Shown one piece after another: positions 28,907 through 38,552 of a stretch of 64,000 bases of DNA. A program made the translations under genes and the position numbers. The notes beneath the pieces are model-generated. The model was not told the DNA's origin. It saw only the letters and a list, made by a program, of their open reading frames with translations, and ran no database searches. The stretch covers positions 124,001 through 188,000 of the forward strand of contig NZ_FNDK01000001.1 of the NCBI RefSeq assembly GCF_900099605.1, in the 5' to 3' direction. This DNA comes from Alteribacillus persepolensis. GTDB taxonomy: Bacteria > Bacillota > Bacilli > Bacillales > Marinococcaceae. How positions within the stretch are numbered: the first letter of the stretch is position 1; each line of letters begins with the position of its first letter.

Positions 28907-31567
28907 ATGAATTGGCATCAGCAACCGAAAGAAAAACTGGAAGACCTATTACAAGTATCTACCACGGCTGGACTAGAAAATGGACAGGCCAAAGCACGTT
29001 TAAGACAAGTGGGGCCGAACACGTTGGAACAAAAGAAAAAAGTACCGGGCTGGCTGCTTTTTCTTCGTCAATTCCAGGATACCATGATACTCATCCTGAT
29101 TGCAGCAACTGTCATTTCTGCGGCATTGGGAGAATATATCGATGCCATTACGATTGTTTTTATTGTCATCATGAATGGCATTTTAGGGTTTATCCAAGAG
29201 AATAAAGCAGAAAAATCGCTCGATGCTTTAAAAGAGCTGGCTTCCCCTACAATGACAGTCAGGCGCAGTGGGCAGTGGATGACAATCCCGTCTGCAGAAG
29301 CCGTCCCAGGGGATATTGTTAAATTAACGGGTGGAGATAAGATCAGCGCAGACATTCGTTTGTTGGAGGCAAGCAATGTAATGGCTGAAGAATCGGCACT
29401 GACAGGGGAATCATTTCCTGTGCAAAAACATGCGGATGTTCTTACATCCAGTGACGTTTCGATTGGTGAAAAAGAAAATATGGCCTTTGCAGGAACACTC
29501 GTTACAAAAGGGCACGGCATTGGCGTGATTGTTGCAACAGGGATGCAAACTGAAATGGGTAAGATTGCCCATATGCTAAGTGACTCAGAAAATAGTGAAA
29601 CGCCATTGCAGAGAAGGCTTTCACACCTTGGGAAGATGCTCATCACTGGTGCCCTTATATTAACAGCGCTTGTTGTAATCTTAGGAATTATGCAAGGACA
29701 ACCTGTGTACAAAATGCTCCTCTCCGGTGTTTCTTTGGCTGTTGCGGCGATTCCAGAAGGCCTTCCAGCAATTGTTACGGTCGTATTGGCACTTGGCGTG
29801 CAGCGTATGATTAAACGTAATGCCATTGTCAGACAGCTCCCAGCCGTAGAAACCTTAGGCTGTGCGTCTGTGATTTGTTCGGACAAGACTGGAACATTAA
29901 CGCAAAATAAAATGAAAGTGACCGCATTAGCCGGTGGGAACGGGTTAACCTTTCGAAAGTCCAAAAAGCCGTTTGAACGTGCTAAACATGAAAAGTTATT
30001 GACATATGGAGCGTTATGTACACAAATAGCAGTTGAAAAACAAGAAAATCCAGGTATGAAAGAAGAGCTTCGCAGAGATCCAACAGAAAATGCACTGCTT
30101 GAAGCGGCCGAGGCTAGTGACATTTCACTGCCATCCATTCTAGCGGCGCATACTATTAAGAAAGATTTCCCATTTGATTCAGATCGAAAACGAATGTCGG
30201 TCGTTGTGACAAACAAAAAAGGGCAGTCGTTTGTCATCACGAAAGGAGCTCCTGACTTATTACTTGAAAGAACAACGCAAATAGAAGCGAATGGACGAGT
30301 GGAACGTTTCACGCCGATGAAAAAACAGGAAGTAAGACAAACAATTACATTAATGGCCAATAAAGCACTTCGTACAATTGCAGTAGCTTATCGTCCATTA
30401 AAAGCAGGTGAAACGATATCGAGCGCAGAAACAGCAGAGCGAAACTTAATTTACCTTGGCGTCGAAGGGATGATTGATCCCCCGCGCCAAGAAGCAAAAG
30501 ATGCCATCAAGGAGTGCCGCCAAGCAGGGATTAAAACAATTATGATTACTGGTGACCACAAAGATACAGCGGCTGCAATTGCAAAAGAAATCGGCCTGCT
30601 TCCCGAATATGGCCTTGTTGTTACCGGAAAAGAATGGAATCAGGCATCTGATAGAGAAAAAGCTCGTATGATCCAAAAGACATACGTGTTTGCCAGAGTG
30701 AGTCCAGAAGATAAGTTAAATATTGTCAAAGTATTAAAAAGCCAGGGGCATGTCGTTGCTATGACTGGCGACGGTGTGAACGACGCGCCGGCTCTTAAAG
30801 CTTCTGATATAGGCATAGCAATGGGGAAAACAGGCACAGACGTTGCCAAAGAAGCCTCCGCATTAATTTTAAGGGACGATAATTTTTCAACCATTCGTTC
30901 TGCTATCAAAGAAGGCCGCAACATTTATGAAAACATTCGAAAGTTTATTCGTTATATGCTTGCTTCTAATGTCGGCGAAATTTTAGTTATGCTCTTTGCG
31001 GTGATGCTTGGCATGCCGCTTCCGCTTGTGGCTATACAAATTTTATGGATTAATTTAATCACCGATGGCCTGCCGGCGATGGCGCTTGGCCTCGATCAGC
31101 CCGAACGTAATGTAATGAAACGGCCGCCCCGCTCTTCAACAGAAAGCATCTTTGCCCGTGGAATGGGATGGAAAATTATTTCGCGCGGCTTCTTAATTGG
31201 TGTTGTTACGCTAATCGGCTTTATGACAGCACTTTATGAACAGCCCGATCATTTAGTAAGAGCACAGACCATTGCATTTGCAACACTTGTTATGGCACAG
31301 CTTATCCATGTGTTTGACTGCCGCACCAATGGAACAATATTTGACCGAAATCCGTTGGAGAATAAATATTTAACGTTAGCAGTATTGTCTTCTGTAGTTT
31401 TACTGGTACTCGTTATTTATACACCGATGCTGCAGCCGATCTTCCACACCACTGCTTTAACAGTTGTTGAATGGATGCTCGTATTGGCGCTTGCTTCCAT
31501 TCCAACATTTGCACTGGCAGGCAGAACATTATTCCGTCCTGCTTCGCGTAAACCAGCGAAAGCCTAA
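28907..31567 (+). CDS. yloB: P-type calcium-transporting ATPase (YloB)
   Basis: This is a P2A-type ATPase that pumps Ca2+ out of the cytoplasm; in B. subtilis YloB is linked to spore calcium and heat resistance. The 886 residues show the actuator motif LTGES near residue 170. The phosphorylation motif CSDKTGTLTQNKM is near residue 325, and the hinge motif TGDGVNDAPALK near residue 620. The ion-site segment AAIPEGLPAIVT (helix M4) and NLITDGLPAMALG (helix M6) are present. The start chosen is ATG 28907 after AGGGGTGAGG; GTG 28895 lies inside that site. A terminator follows. Confidence 0.94.
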   Translation: MNWHQQPKEKLEDLLQVSTTAGLENGQAKARLRQVGPNTLEQKKKVPGWLLFLRQFQDTMILILIAATVISAALGEYIDAITIVFIVIMNGILGFIQENKAEKSLDALKELASPTMTVRRSGQWMTIPSAEAVPGDIVKLTGGDKISADIRLLEASNVMAEESALTGESFPVQKHADVLTSSDVSIGEKENMAFAGTLVTKGHGIGVIVATGMQTEMGKIAHMLSDSENSETPLQRRLSHLGKMLITGALILTALVVILGIMQGQPVYKMLLSGVSLAVAAIPEGLPAIVTVVLALGVQRMIKRNAIVRQLPAVETLGCASVICSDKTGTLTQNKMKVTALAGGNGLTFRKSKKPFERAKHEKLLTYGALCTQIAVEKQENPGMKEELRRDPTENALLEAAEASDISLPSILAAHTIKKDFPFDSDRKRMSVVVTNKKGQSFVITKGAPDLLLERTTQIEANGRVERFTPMKKQEVRQTITLMANKALRTIAVAYRPLKAGETISSAETAERNLIYLGVEGMIDPPRQEAKDAIKECRQAGIKTIMITGDHKDTAAAIAKEIGLLPEYGLVVTGKEWNQASDREKARMIQKTYVFARVSPEDKLNIVKVLKSQGHVVAMTGDGVNDAPALKASDIGIAMGKTGTDVAKEASALILRDDNFSTIRSAIKEGRNIYENIRKFIRYMLASNVGEILVMLFAVMLGMPLPLVAIQILWINLITDGLPAMALGLDQPERNVMKRPPRSSTESIFARGMGWKIISRGFLIGVVTLIGFMTALYEQPDHLVRAQTIAFATLVMAQLIHVFDCRTNGTIFDRNPLENKYLTLAVLSSVVLLVLVIYTPMLQPIFHTTALTVVEWMLVLALASIPTFALAGRTLFRPASRKPAKA

Positions 31568-31610
31568 GGAAATAGAAAAAAAGCGAAGCAAAAAAGCTAT
31601 TTTCCTTTTC
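31567..31610 (+). terminator. Terminator after the calcium ATPase gene
   Basis: AGGAAATAG (31567-31575) pairs with CTATTTTCC (31597-31605), followed by TTTTC. The stem is AT-rich and the loop is 21 bases long, so it may be weak. Confidence 0.6.
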
Positions 31611-31635
31611 AATTGCTTGTGAGAGGTGGTAAAAT
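31607..31635 (+). promoter_or_regulatory. Candidate extended -10 promoter for yicC-remA-gmk-rpoZ
   Basis: TTTCAA (31607-31612) and TAAAAT (31630-31635) are 17 bases apart, with TGG just before the -10. It lies 33 bases before the yicC start. Confidence 0.5.
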
Positions 31636-31667
31636 TAGTTAGAATGTAAGAAGCGGATGTGATAACC

Positions 31668-32546
31668 ATGGCAGTGAGTATGACTGGATTTGGCCGCGCG
31701 GTTGTCGAACAAGACGGCGGCCGAATTCTTGTTGAAATGAAATCAGTAAACCACCGTTTTTGTGATATTCAATTTCGAATGCCAAGGCAGCTGTTATCGT
31801 TAGAAGATCGGTTCCGTACCATTATTTTGGATAAAGTGGAGCGCGGCAAAATCGATGTGTTTATTTCGATGGAGGGGCTGACGCCGCTTGAGCGGACGCT
31901 GCGTGTGGATTGGCCGCTCGTGCAGCAATATCTGGATCAAGCAGAAGAGCTTGACCGGCTGAATGTCTTTGAATCGAAGTTAAGACTGCAAGACTTTCTT
32001 CTGCATCCAGATATCGTTGTTATTGAGGATGCCGAAAAAATGGACGAAACGCTTGAGCAGGCAGTAGAAGACGCTGTGGCAAGCGCAGCAGCTGAATTGT
32101 ATGATATGAGAGTGCGGGAAGGCATGAAGTTAAAAGAAGATATCGAAGCACGAATCGAGCACGTGCAGCAGTTAACCGGTATGCTTCAAAAAGAAGCTCC
32201 TTCTGTGGCCCAGCATTACCGTGAGCGGATGTATGATAGAATAAAAGCATTTATGGGAGATTATGAACCGGATGAAGAACGCCTTATACAAGAAACTGCA
32301 TTTTTTGCAGAAAAGTCGAATGTAGAAGAGGAGCTAACGAGGCTTTACTCTCACTGTGATCAATTTCTTGTTTCTCTCGATGCAGGCGGAACAAAGGGCA
32401 GAAAATTAGATTTTCTAGTGCAGGAAATGAATAGGGAAGCGAACACAATTGGTTCTAAAGCAAACAATGCATCACTTAGCCACCTGGTTGTGGAACTGAA
32501 AAGTGAACTAGAAAAAATAAAAGAACAAGTACAGAATATAGAGTAG
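31668..32546 (+). CDS. yicC: YicC-family endoribonuclease (YloC)
   Basis: YicC proteins are endoribonucleases with roles in RNA decay, shown for E. coli YicC and B. subtilis YloC. The 292 residues begin with the diagnostic SMTGFGRAVVEQDGG and include EMKSVNHRFCDIQFRMPR. The C-terminal DUF1732 part contains DRLIQE-type acidic motifs (DEERLIQETAFFAEKSNVEEEL) and a final KSELEKIKEQVQNIE. The start ATG 31668 is preferred over GTG 31659, giving MAVSMTGFG close to the family N-terminus. remA, gmk and rpoZ follow in the standard order. Confidence 0.93.
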   Translation: MAVSMTGFGRAVVEQDGGRILVEMKSVNHRFCDIQFRMPRQLLSLEDRFRTIILDKVERGKIDVFISMEGLTPLERTLRVDWPLVQQYLDQAEELDRLNVFESKLRLQDFLLHPDIVVIEDAEKMDETLEQAVEDAVASAAAELYDMRVREGMKLKEDIEARIEHVQQLTGMLQKEAPSVAQHYRERMYDRIKAFMGDYEPDEERLIQETAFFAEKSNVEEELTRLYSHCDQFLVSLDAGGTKGRKLDFLVQEMNREANTIGSKANNASLSHLVVELKSELEKIKEQVQNIE

Positions 32547-32631
32547 CCAGCGAACGCATTTTCGTATATATTTATAAATATGTGGTAAAAATAGAGCGTA
32601 GCTGTCGCTTTTGAAGAAGTGAGGGATACTA

Positions 32632-32892
32632 GTGAATATTAAACTGATAAACATAGGTTTTGGCAATATTGTATCAGCTAACCGTATCATTTCCATTGTT
32701 AGTCCTGAGTCAGCACCGATTAAACGCATTATTCAGGAAGCAAGAGACAGAAACATGCTCGTTGATGCTACGTACGGCAGAAGAACGAGAGCCGTCATTA
32801 TTGCTGACAGCGATCACGTCATTCTTTCTGCTGTACAGCCAGAAACTGTTGCACAACGTTTAAGCACAAAAGACGATTTATCCGATGATTAA
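32632..32892 (+). CDS. remA: Extracellular matrix regulatory protein RemA
   Basis: RemA is a ring-forming DNA-binding protein that activates biofilm matrix operons and osmoprotection genes in B. subtilis. The 86 residues match the family closely over [39 protein letters not shown] and QPETVAQRL. It starts at GTG 32632 after GTGAGGGAT. Only the last residues vary. It precedes gmk by 42 bases. Confidence 0.97.
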   Translation: MNIKLINIGFGNIVSANRIISIVSPESAPIKRIIQEARDRNMLVDATYGRRTRAVIIADSDHVILSAVQPETVAQRLSTKDDLSDD

Positions 32893-32934
32893 ATCGTTTC
32901 ACTTGGATTTTTTGCAGGAAAGGCGTTGGAAACT

Positions 32935-33549
32935 ATGAAAGATGATAAAGGATTATTGATTGTTTTGTCCGGGCCGGCCGGTGTAGGAAAAGGCACGGTC
33001 TGCAATGCCTTGCGTAATGAAGATACAGACATTGAATATTCTGTTTCAGCTACGACAAGACAGCCGAGAGCAGGAGAAACACATGGCATTAATTATTTCT
33101 TCAAAACCAAGCAGGAATTTGAAGAAATGATTGAGAATAATAAGTTGCTGGAATGGGCGAAGTATGTCGATAATTATTATGGTACTCCGCTCGATTATGT
33201 AGAAGAAACGATTGATAAAGGAAAAGATATTATTCTAGAAATTGAAGTACAAGGGGCAAAGAAGGTAAAAGAAAGATATCCAGATGGGGTATTCATCTTT
33301 TTAATGCCGCCAAGCCTTGCTGAACTTCGTAATCGTATTGTCGGCCGGGGTACAGAAAATGAAGATCTCATCAATAAACGGATGAATGTTGCCAGAGAAG
33401 AAATTGATATGATGGAAAGCTACGATTATGTCGTGGAAAATGATGAGGTTGAAAAAGCTGTCGAACGGATTAAATCGATTGTTACAGCCGAACATTGCAA
33501 AAAGGATCGTTTAATAGAAAAATATAAGCAGCTCGTGGAGGTAGAATAA
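32935..33549 (+). CDS. gmk: Guanylate kinase
   Basis: Gmk phosphorylates GMP to GDP using ATP. The 204 residues contain the P-loop [11 protein letters not shown] near residue 13. The GMP-binding segment [13 protein letters not shown] and the [11 protein letters not shown] region are present, as is [11 protein letters not shown]. The start ATG 32935 is preferred over TTG 32926 because of the AGGAAAGG site and the match to the family length. rpoZ follows after three bases. Confidence 0.97.
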   Translation: MKDDKGLLIVLSGPAGVGKGTVCNALRNEDTDIEYSVSATTRQPRAGETHGINYFFKTKQEFEEMIENNKLLEWAKYVDNYYGTPLDYVEETIDKGKDIILEIEVQGAKKVKERYPDGVFIFLMPPSLAELRNRIVGRGTENEDLINKRMNVAREEIDMMESYDYVVENDEVEKAVERIKSIVTAEHCKKDRLIEKYKQLVEVE

Positions 33550-33552
33550 AAT

Positions 33553-33756
33553 ATGTTACATCCTTCTATTGATGAACTAATGAAACATATTAACTCGAAG
33601 TATACGTTAGTTACCATTTCTGCACGGCGTGCTCGTGATTTGAAAGAAATGGAAGAGGCAAAGCCGCTGGTAGATAACCATGAATCATCCAAATTGGTTG
33701 GTGTGGCACTAGAGGAAATTGAGAATGGCAAACTTGGCTACAAACATACAGAGTAA
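33553..33756 (+). CDS. rpoZ: RNA polymerase omega subunit
   Basis: Omega helps assemble and stabilise RNA polymerase by binding the beta-prime subunit. The 67 residues contain MLHPSIDELMKHINSKYTLVTISARRARDL, the conserved core. The GTGGAGGTAGA upstream, inside the gmk end, supplies the binding site. A terminator follows. Confidence 0.97.
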   Translation: MLHPSIDELMKHINSKYTLVTISARRARDLKEMEEAKPLVDNHESSKLVGVALEEIENGKLGYKHTE

Positions 33757-33765
33757 CATGTACTA

Positions 33766-33799
33766 AACAACAACCTATATGATATAGGTTGTTGTTTTA
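33766..33799 (+). terminator. Rho-independent terminator after rpoZ
   Basis: AACAACCTATAT pairs with ATATAGGTTGTT (33782-33793) in a near-perfect long hairpin and is followed by TGTTTT. Confidence 0.88.
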
Positions 33800-33920
33800 C
33801 TTCAGACTTTCGAAATGCTTATATGTGCTGAAAGTTCATCGAAACAGAAACGAACAGGCGCGTGTTTTTTGTTTTTATAAAGCGTTACTGTTTATAAAAT
33901 GAAGGTGGAGAGGAATAGAC

Positions 33921-35123
33921 ATGCTTGATAACAAACGTATCTTGTTAGGTGTTAGCGGAGGTATTGCAGCATATAAGGCGTGTGCGCTTGCAAGCAAATT
34001 AACACAAGCTGGTGCGGCCGTAAAAGTAGTGATGACAGAGAATGCAAAGCAGTTTGTTAGCCCTTTGACGTTTCAAGCGTTAACGAGAGAAAGAGTCTAT
34101 GATGATACATTTGCTGAAAAAGAACCGGATAAAGTTGCTCACATTGATATTGCCGACTGGGCTGATTTTATTGTGGTAGCTCCTGGCAGCGCCAATATCA
34201 TTGCTAAACTGGCTCATGGACTAGCTGATAATATGCTGTCAACGACTATGCTTGCAGCAACTTGTCCGGTATATATAGCTCCGGCTATGAATGTGAATAT
34301 GTATGAGCACCCTGCTGTGCAGGAGAACATGCGAACGTTGAAAAAAAGAAATGTCCGCTTTATCGAGCCTGGAGAAGGGTATCTTGCCTGCGGTTGGGTT
34401 GGTAAAGGCCGCCTGGCTGAACCAGAAGATATTGTTGCTTTTCTTCAGCAAGAAACATATCCCAAACAGCTGCTTTTCAAAAAACGTGTACTTGTGACAG
34501 CAGGACCGACATATGAATATGCTGACCCTGTCCGTGTTTTCACGAATCCATCGACGGGGAAGATGGGATTTGCGATTGCAGAGCAAGCAGCTAAATTAGG
34601 AGCTGACGTCACGCTTGTAGCTGGTCCTGTTCAACTTGAAACGCCAACAGGGGTGAACCGGATAGATGTCACTACCGCAGAAGAGATGTATGAAGAGGTG
34701 ACAAAACGGTATCCAGATTGCGACATTGTCGCAAAAGCAGCGGCGGTAGCGGACTTTAAACCAAAAACGGTAGATACAAAGAAAGCTAAAAAACAGCCCG
34801 GTGATGTAGTGATAGAGATGGAGCGTACAAAAGATATTTTAATGGAGCTTGGCAAGAACAAAACGCACCAAATACTAATAGGGTTTGCTGCCGAATCCAA
34901 TGATGTAGCAGAATATGCCCAAGATAAATTGAAACGTAAAAATCTTGATATCGTCATTGGCAACAATATTACAGCAGAAAATGCTGGTTTTCGTTCGGAG
35001 ACGAATGAAGTAGTGATTGTAGAGAAAGGAAAAGATCCTGAGTATTTGCCGCTTATGACGAAACGAGAGACGGCTGAAGAAGTATTTGCGCGTGTTTTAA
35101 CTTACGAAAAGAAGGAAGCATAG
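33921..35123 (+). CDS. coaBC: Phosphopantothenoylcysteine decarboxylase / phosphopantothenate-cysteine ligase
   Basis: This bifunctional enzyme carries out two steps of coenzyme A synthesis: joining cysteine to 4'-phosphopantothenate (CoaB) and decarboxylating the product (CoaC). The N-terminal flavin-binding CoaC domain contains LLGVSGGIAAYKA and the PAMNVNMYEHPA signature, with an active-site Cys region at YLACGWVGKGRLAE. The C-terminal CoaB domain (from about residue 190) contains VTAGPTYEYADPVR, NPSTGKMGFAIA and AAAVADFKPK. The 400 residues are normal length. priA follows after three bases. Confidence 0.97.
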   Translation: MLDNKRILLGVSGGIAAYKACALASKLTQAGAAVKVVMTENAKQFVSPLTFQALTRERVYDDTFAEKEPDKVAHIDIADWADFIVVAPGSANIIAKLAHGLADNMLSTTMLAATCPVYIAPAMNVNMYEHPAVQENMRTLKKRNVRFIEPGEGYLACGWVGKGRLAEPEDIVAFLQQETYPKQLLFKKRVLVTAGPTYEYADPVRVFTNPSTGKMGFAIAEQAAKLGADVTLVAGPVQLETPTGVNRIDVTTAEEMYEEVTKRYPDCDIVAKAAAVADFKPKTVDTKKAKKQPGDVVIEMERTKDILMELGKNKTHQILIGFAAESNDVAEYAQDKLKRKNLDIVIGNNITAENAGFRSETNEVVIVEKGKDPEYLPLMTKRETAEEVFARVLTYEKKEA

Positions 35124-35126
35124 TTT

Positions 35127-37538
35127 ATGTATGCAAAAGTAATTGTTGACGTACCGGCCAATCAAACCGATAAATTGTTTGATTATCTTGTTCCAGAAGA
35201 GCTGGAACGCTTCATTTCACCTGGCATGCGCGTCGTAGTGCCATTTGGTTCAAGAAAGATACAGGGATTTGTATGGGAGATTACAACTTTTACATCCTTA
35301 CAAAAAGTAAAACCGATTACGGAGCTTTTGGACCCATTTCCTGTATTAACACCCGAAATGATGAAGCTTGCAGAGTATTTGGCTAACGAGACGGTTTGTT
35401 TTCTTATTACTGCACTGCAATCAATGATCCCAGCAGCGATACGTGCCAAACCAAAAAAAATGCTGACATTAACAGCAAATAAAGCGGAATTGCCGCCTGT
35501 ATTACAGGCTGTTTTTGGAAAGCAGCATACATTGGAATGGAAGGACCTTCCTCATGAAAAAGGCGTCTTACAGCTGGTGAAACAAGCATCTGAAAATGGT
35601 GATATCGACATTGATTATGTTGTAAGCGATAAAACAAACAAAAAGATAGTCCAAACTGTTTCCATTCATCCAGATTATAGAGGCGAAGACGTGCAGAATA
35701 TTGTTGGAAATAAGGCAAAAAAGCAGGCGGCTGTACTTCAGTGGCTGCAAGAGAATGCTGGAAGTGCTGCAATAGCGGTGAAACAACTGACTAAAGAATT
35801 ACATACGACACGGCAGACAGTTTTAGAACTTGTTCGCAAAAATCTATTAGTGTTAGAAGAACGAGAAGAATATCGTGATCCTTACCAATCGCGTGTGTTT
35901 CAGGAACAAGAGCGTCCTGCTTTGACAACACAGCAGCAGCATGTGTTGCAGCCTGTTCAACAAGCGGTTCATGACAAAGAACATATGACATTTCTTTTAC
36001 GCGGTGTAACAGGAAGCGGCAAAACGGAAGTTTATTTACAAGCGATTGAAAAAGTACTGGCTAAAGGAGAAGAAGCGATAGTGCTTGTTCCAGAAATATC
36101 GCTCACACCTCAAATGGTGGAACGGTTTAAAGCCAGGTTTGGCTCCAAAGTAGCTGTGCTGCACAGTGCGCTGGCCGCTGGTGAAAAGTATGATGAGTGG
36201 AGAAAAATCCACCGCAAAGAAGTCCAAGTGGCTGTAGGAGCACGGTCGGCAGTATTTGCGCCATTTGAACATTTAGGTCTCATTATTATTGATGAGGAAC
36301 ATGAAGGAAGCTACAAGCAAGAAGATCATCCAAAATACCATGCCAGGCAAGTAGCGATTTGGAGAGGAAAGCATCACAATTGTCCGGTAATGCTAGGGAG
36401 TGCGACGCCGTCATTAGAATCTTATGCAAGAGCAAGGAAGGGCGTCTATAAGCTGTTGGAGTTAAAGGAACGTGTGAACAACATTGCTATGCCGGTAGTG
36501 AACATTATTGATATGCGGGAAGAGTTGAAAAAAGGCAACCGCTCGGTATTTTCCGAGCTGCTGTTAGAAAAACTGCGCACGCGTATCGAAAGAAACGAAC
36601 AGGCAGTACTGTTTTTAAACCGGCGTGGTTATTCGACATTTGTTATGTGCCGAAATTGCGGGTATACAGCAGATTGTCCGCACTGCGAAATTACGTTAAC
36701 GTATCATCATACGAAGCGTCAGCTCAAATGCCATTATTGTGGATTTGAAGAACCGATGCTTCAGCGGTGCCCAGATTGTGACAGTGAACATATTCGTTTT
36801 TTTGGAACCGGGACACAAAAAGTAGAAGAGGAGCTCACAAAGCTTCTCCCTGAAGCCAGAGTTATCCGCATGGACGTAGACACCACAAAGCGAAAAGGAT
36901 CGCATGAAAAGTTGCTGCAGTCATTTGGACGAGGAGAAGCAGACATTTTACTAGGAACGCAAATGATTGCAAAGGGATTGGATTTTCCAAAGATTACGTT
37001 AGCTGGTGTATTGGCTGCTGATACGCTGCTGCACCTTCCAGATTTCAGGGCGTCAGAACGGACGTTTCAATTGTTAACGCAAGTAAGCGGAAGAGCAGGA
37101 AGAGATAAATTAACAGGGGAAGTAGTCATTCAAACTTACACCCCGGACCACTATAGTATTCAACACGCAAAAACTCATAACTATGAAGCTTTTACATTAG
37201 AAGAAATGGGACATCGAAAACGAAGCGGCTACCCTCCTTACTATTATTTGGCGCTCCTTACTATTGCTAGCGAAGATGTTGTTCAAGTTATCCAAACGTC
37301 TGAAAAGATAGCTGCATACTTGAGACAGTCTCTTTCTTCCGAAACGAAGGTGCTTGGTCCGACGGTGTCTCCTATTGCACGGATTAAAGATAGATATCGT
37401 TACCAATGCATGATAAAATACAGAAATGAACCAAATCTGACACAGACACTGCAAGTTGTAGCGAGTCACTATCAAAAAGAAATAGCGTCAGAGAAGATGT
37501 TTATTTCCATTGATATGAACCCGCAGATGTTCATGTGA
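35127..37538 (+). CDS. priA: Primosomal replication helicase PriA
   Basis: PriA recognises stalled forks and D-loops and reloads the replicative helicase. The 803 residues have an N-terminal DNA-binding domain. The helicase core has Walker A GVTGSGKTEVYL near residue 295 and the DEEH box IIDEEHEGSYK. A zinc-binding insertion has repeated Cys pairs (CRNCGYTADCPHC, CHYCG, CPDCD). The late motifs LLGTQMIAKGLDFP and QVSGRAGR are also present. In B. subtilis def lies between priA and fmt, but here a terminator fills the gap. Confidence 0.97.
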   Translation: MYAKVIVDVPANQTDKLFDYLVPEELERFISPGMRVVVPFGSRKIQGFVWEITTFTSLQKVKPITELLDPFPVLTPEMMKLAEYLANETVCFLITALQSMIPAAIRAKPKKMLTLTANKAELPPVLQAVFGKQHTLEWKDLPHEKGVLQLVKQASENGDIDIDYVVSDKTNKKIVQTVSIHPDYRGEDVQNIVGNKAKKQAAVLQWLQENAGSAAIAVKQLTKELHTTRQTVLELVRKNLLVLEEREEYRDPYQSRVFQEQERPALTTQQQHVLQPVQQAVHDKEHMTFLLRGVTGSGKTEVYLQAIEKVLAKGEEAIVLVPEISLTPQMVERFKARFGSKVAVLHSALAAGEKYDEWRKIHRKEVQVAVGARSAVFAPFEHLGLIIIDEEHEGSYKQEDHPKYHARQVAIWRGKHHNCPVMLGSATPSLESYARARKGVYKLLELKERVNNIAMPVVNIIDMREELKKGNRSVFSELLLEKLRTRIERNEQAVLFLNRRGYSTFVMCRNCGYTADCPHCEITLTYHHTKRQLKCHYCGFEEPMLQRCPDCDSEHIRFFGTGTQKVEEELTKLLPEARVIRMDVDTTKRKGSHEKLLQSFGRGEADILLGTQMIAKGLDFPKITLAGVLAADTLLHLPDFRASERTFQLLTQVSGRAGRDKLTGEVVIQTYTPDHYSIQHAKTHNYEAFTLEEMGHRKRSGYPPYYYLALLTIASEDVVQVIQTSEKIAAYLRQSLSSETKVLGPTVSPIARIKDRYRYQCMIKYRNEPNLTQTLQVVASHYQKEIASEKMFISIDMNPQMFM

Positions 37539-37540
37539 CA

Positions 37541-37580
37541 AGCAGCCCCGCTGTACCAAAACTTTGCGGGGCTTGTTTTA
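37541..37580 (+). terminator. Rho-independent terminator between priA and fmt
   Basis: AAGCAGCCCCGC (37541-37552) pairs with GCGGGGCTTG (37567-37576), with one unpaired A, and is followed by TTTT. It occupies the place where B. subtilis carries the peptide deformylase gene. Confidence 0.88.
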
Positions 37581-37604
37581 TGAACATGAGAAAGGACGGA
37601 TAGA

Positions 37605-38552
37605 ATGAAGATGATATTTATGGGAACACCCGACTTTTCTGTTCCTATTTTGCGAGGGTTGGTCGAAGCAGGCTATAACATTCAAACGGTCGTGACACAG
37701 CCGGACCGTCCAAAAGGAAGAAAAAAGAAATTAACGCCCCCGCCAGTAAAAGAAGAAGCACAAAAACATGGTTTACCTGTGTTTCAACCGGAAACACTGA
37801 AAGATAGAGAAAACCTGAAGCACCTTTTACAATTGGAACCAGATATGATTGTGACCGCTGCATTCGGACAAATTTTGCCAGAAGAATTGTTAGAAGCACC
37901 TCGTTATGGTGCGATTAATGTACATGCTTCTCTGCTTCCAAAATATAGAGGCGGTGCACCGATACACTATGCTGTGATGAATGGGGAGGAAAAGACAGGT
38001 GTGACGATTATGTATATGGCCAAGCAGCTGGATGCAGGAGATATTTTAACACAGACAGAAGTAGAGATTACAAAAACCGATACGACCGGGAACGTACACG
38101 ATAAGCTGAGTATCGCCGGACGCGATTTGCTGCTTGAGACGCTTCCTGATTTGGCAGAAGGCAACATAAGGGCGGTGACGCAAAATGAGAAAGAAGCAAC
38201 ATTTGCTCCCAACATCAAACGTGGCCAAGAGCAAATTAATTGGAACCGAAGCGGCGAGACTATTTATAATCACATTCGCGGCATGAATCCATGGCCGGTT
38301 GCTTTTACAACATACCGCGGCAAACCGTTTAAAATCTGGCAAGCACGTTTAGCAGCTGCCCGTGATAACACATTGGCACCGGGGACGATAGAAGCGGTGA
38401 AAGAGGACAGCATCATGATTAAAACGGGAGATAGCTGGTCATTAGAACTAACAGAATTACAGCCTTCTGGCAAAAAACGCATGAAAGCAGCCGATTATTT
38501 ACGCGGCAATCATCCATTTGAAACAGGAGAGCAATGTGAATATGACGAGTAA
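37605..38552 (+). CDS. fmt: Methionyl-tRNA formyltransferase
   Basis: Fmt adds a formyl group to initiator Met-tRNA from 10-formyl-tetrahydrofolate. The 315 residues contain FMGTPDFSVPIL at the start. The catalytic core has INVHASLLPKYRGGAPI, with the catalytic His, and MAKQLDAGDIL. The C-terminal OB-fold domain binds tRNA. It overlaps rsmB by 17 bases. The partner deformylase gene is not next to it. Confidence 0.97.
   Translation: MKMIFMGTPDFSVPILRGLVEAGYNIQTVVTQPDRPKGRKKKLTPPPVKEEAQKHGLPVFQPETLKDRENLKHLLQLEPDMIVTAAFGQILPEELLEAPRYGAINVHASLLPKYRGGAPIHYAVMNGEEKTGVTIMYMAKQLDAGDILTQTEVEITKTDTTGNVHDKLSIAGRDLLLETLPDLAEGNIRAVTQNEKEATFAPNIKRGQEQINWNRSGETIYNHIRGMNPWPVAFTTYRGKPFKIWQARLAAARDNTLAPGTIEAVKEDSIMIKTGDSWSLELTELQPSGKKRMKAADYLRGNHPFETGEQCEYDE

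Noticed and set aside
29068-30360. A 430-codon open frame on the minus strand inside the calcium ATPase gene
   Set aside because: It is antisense to clearly conserved ATPase motifs, shows no recognisable domain and is explained by codon bias of the real gene.
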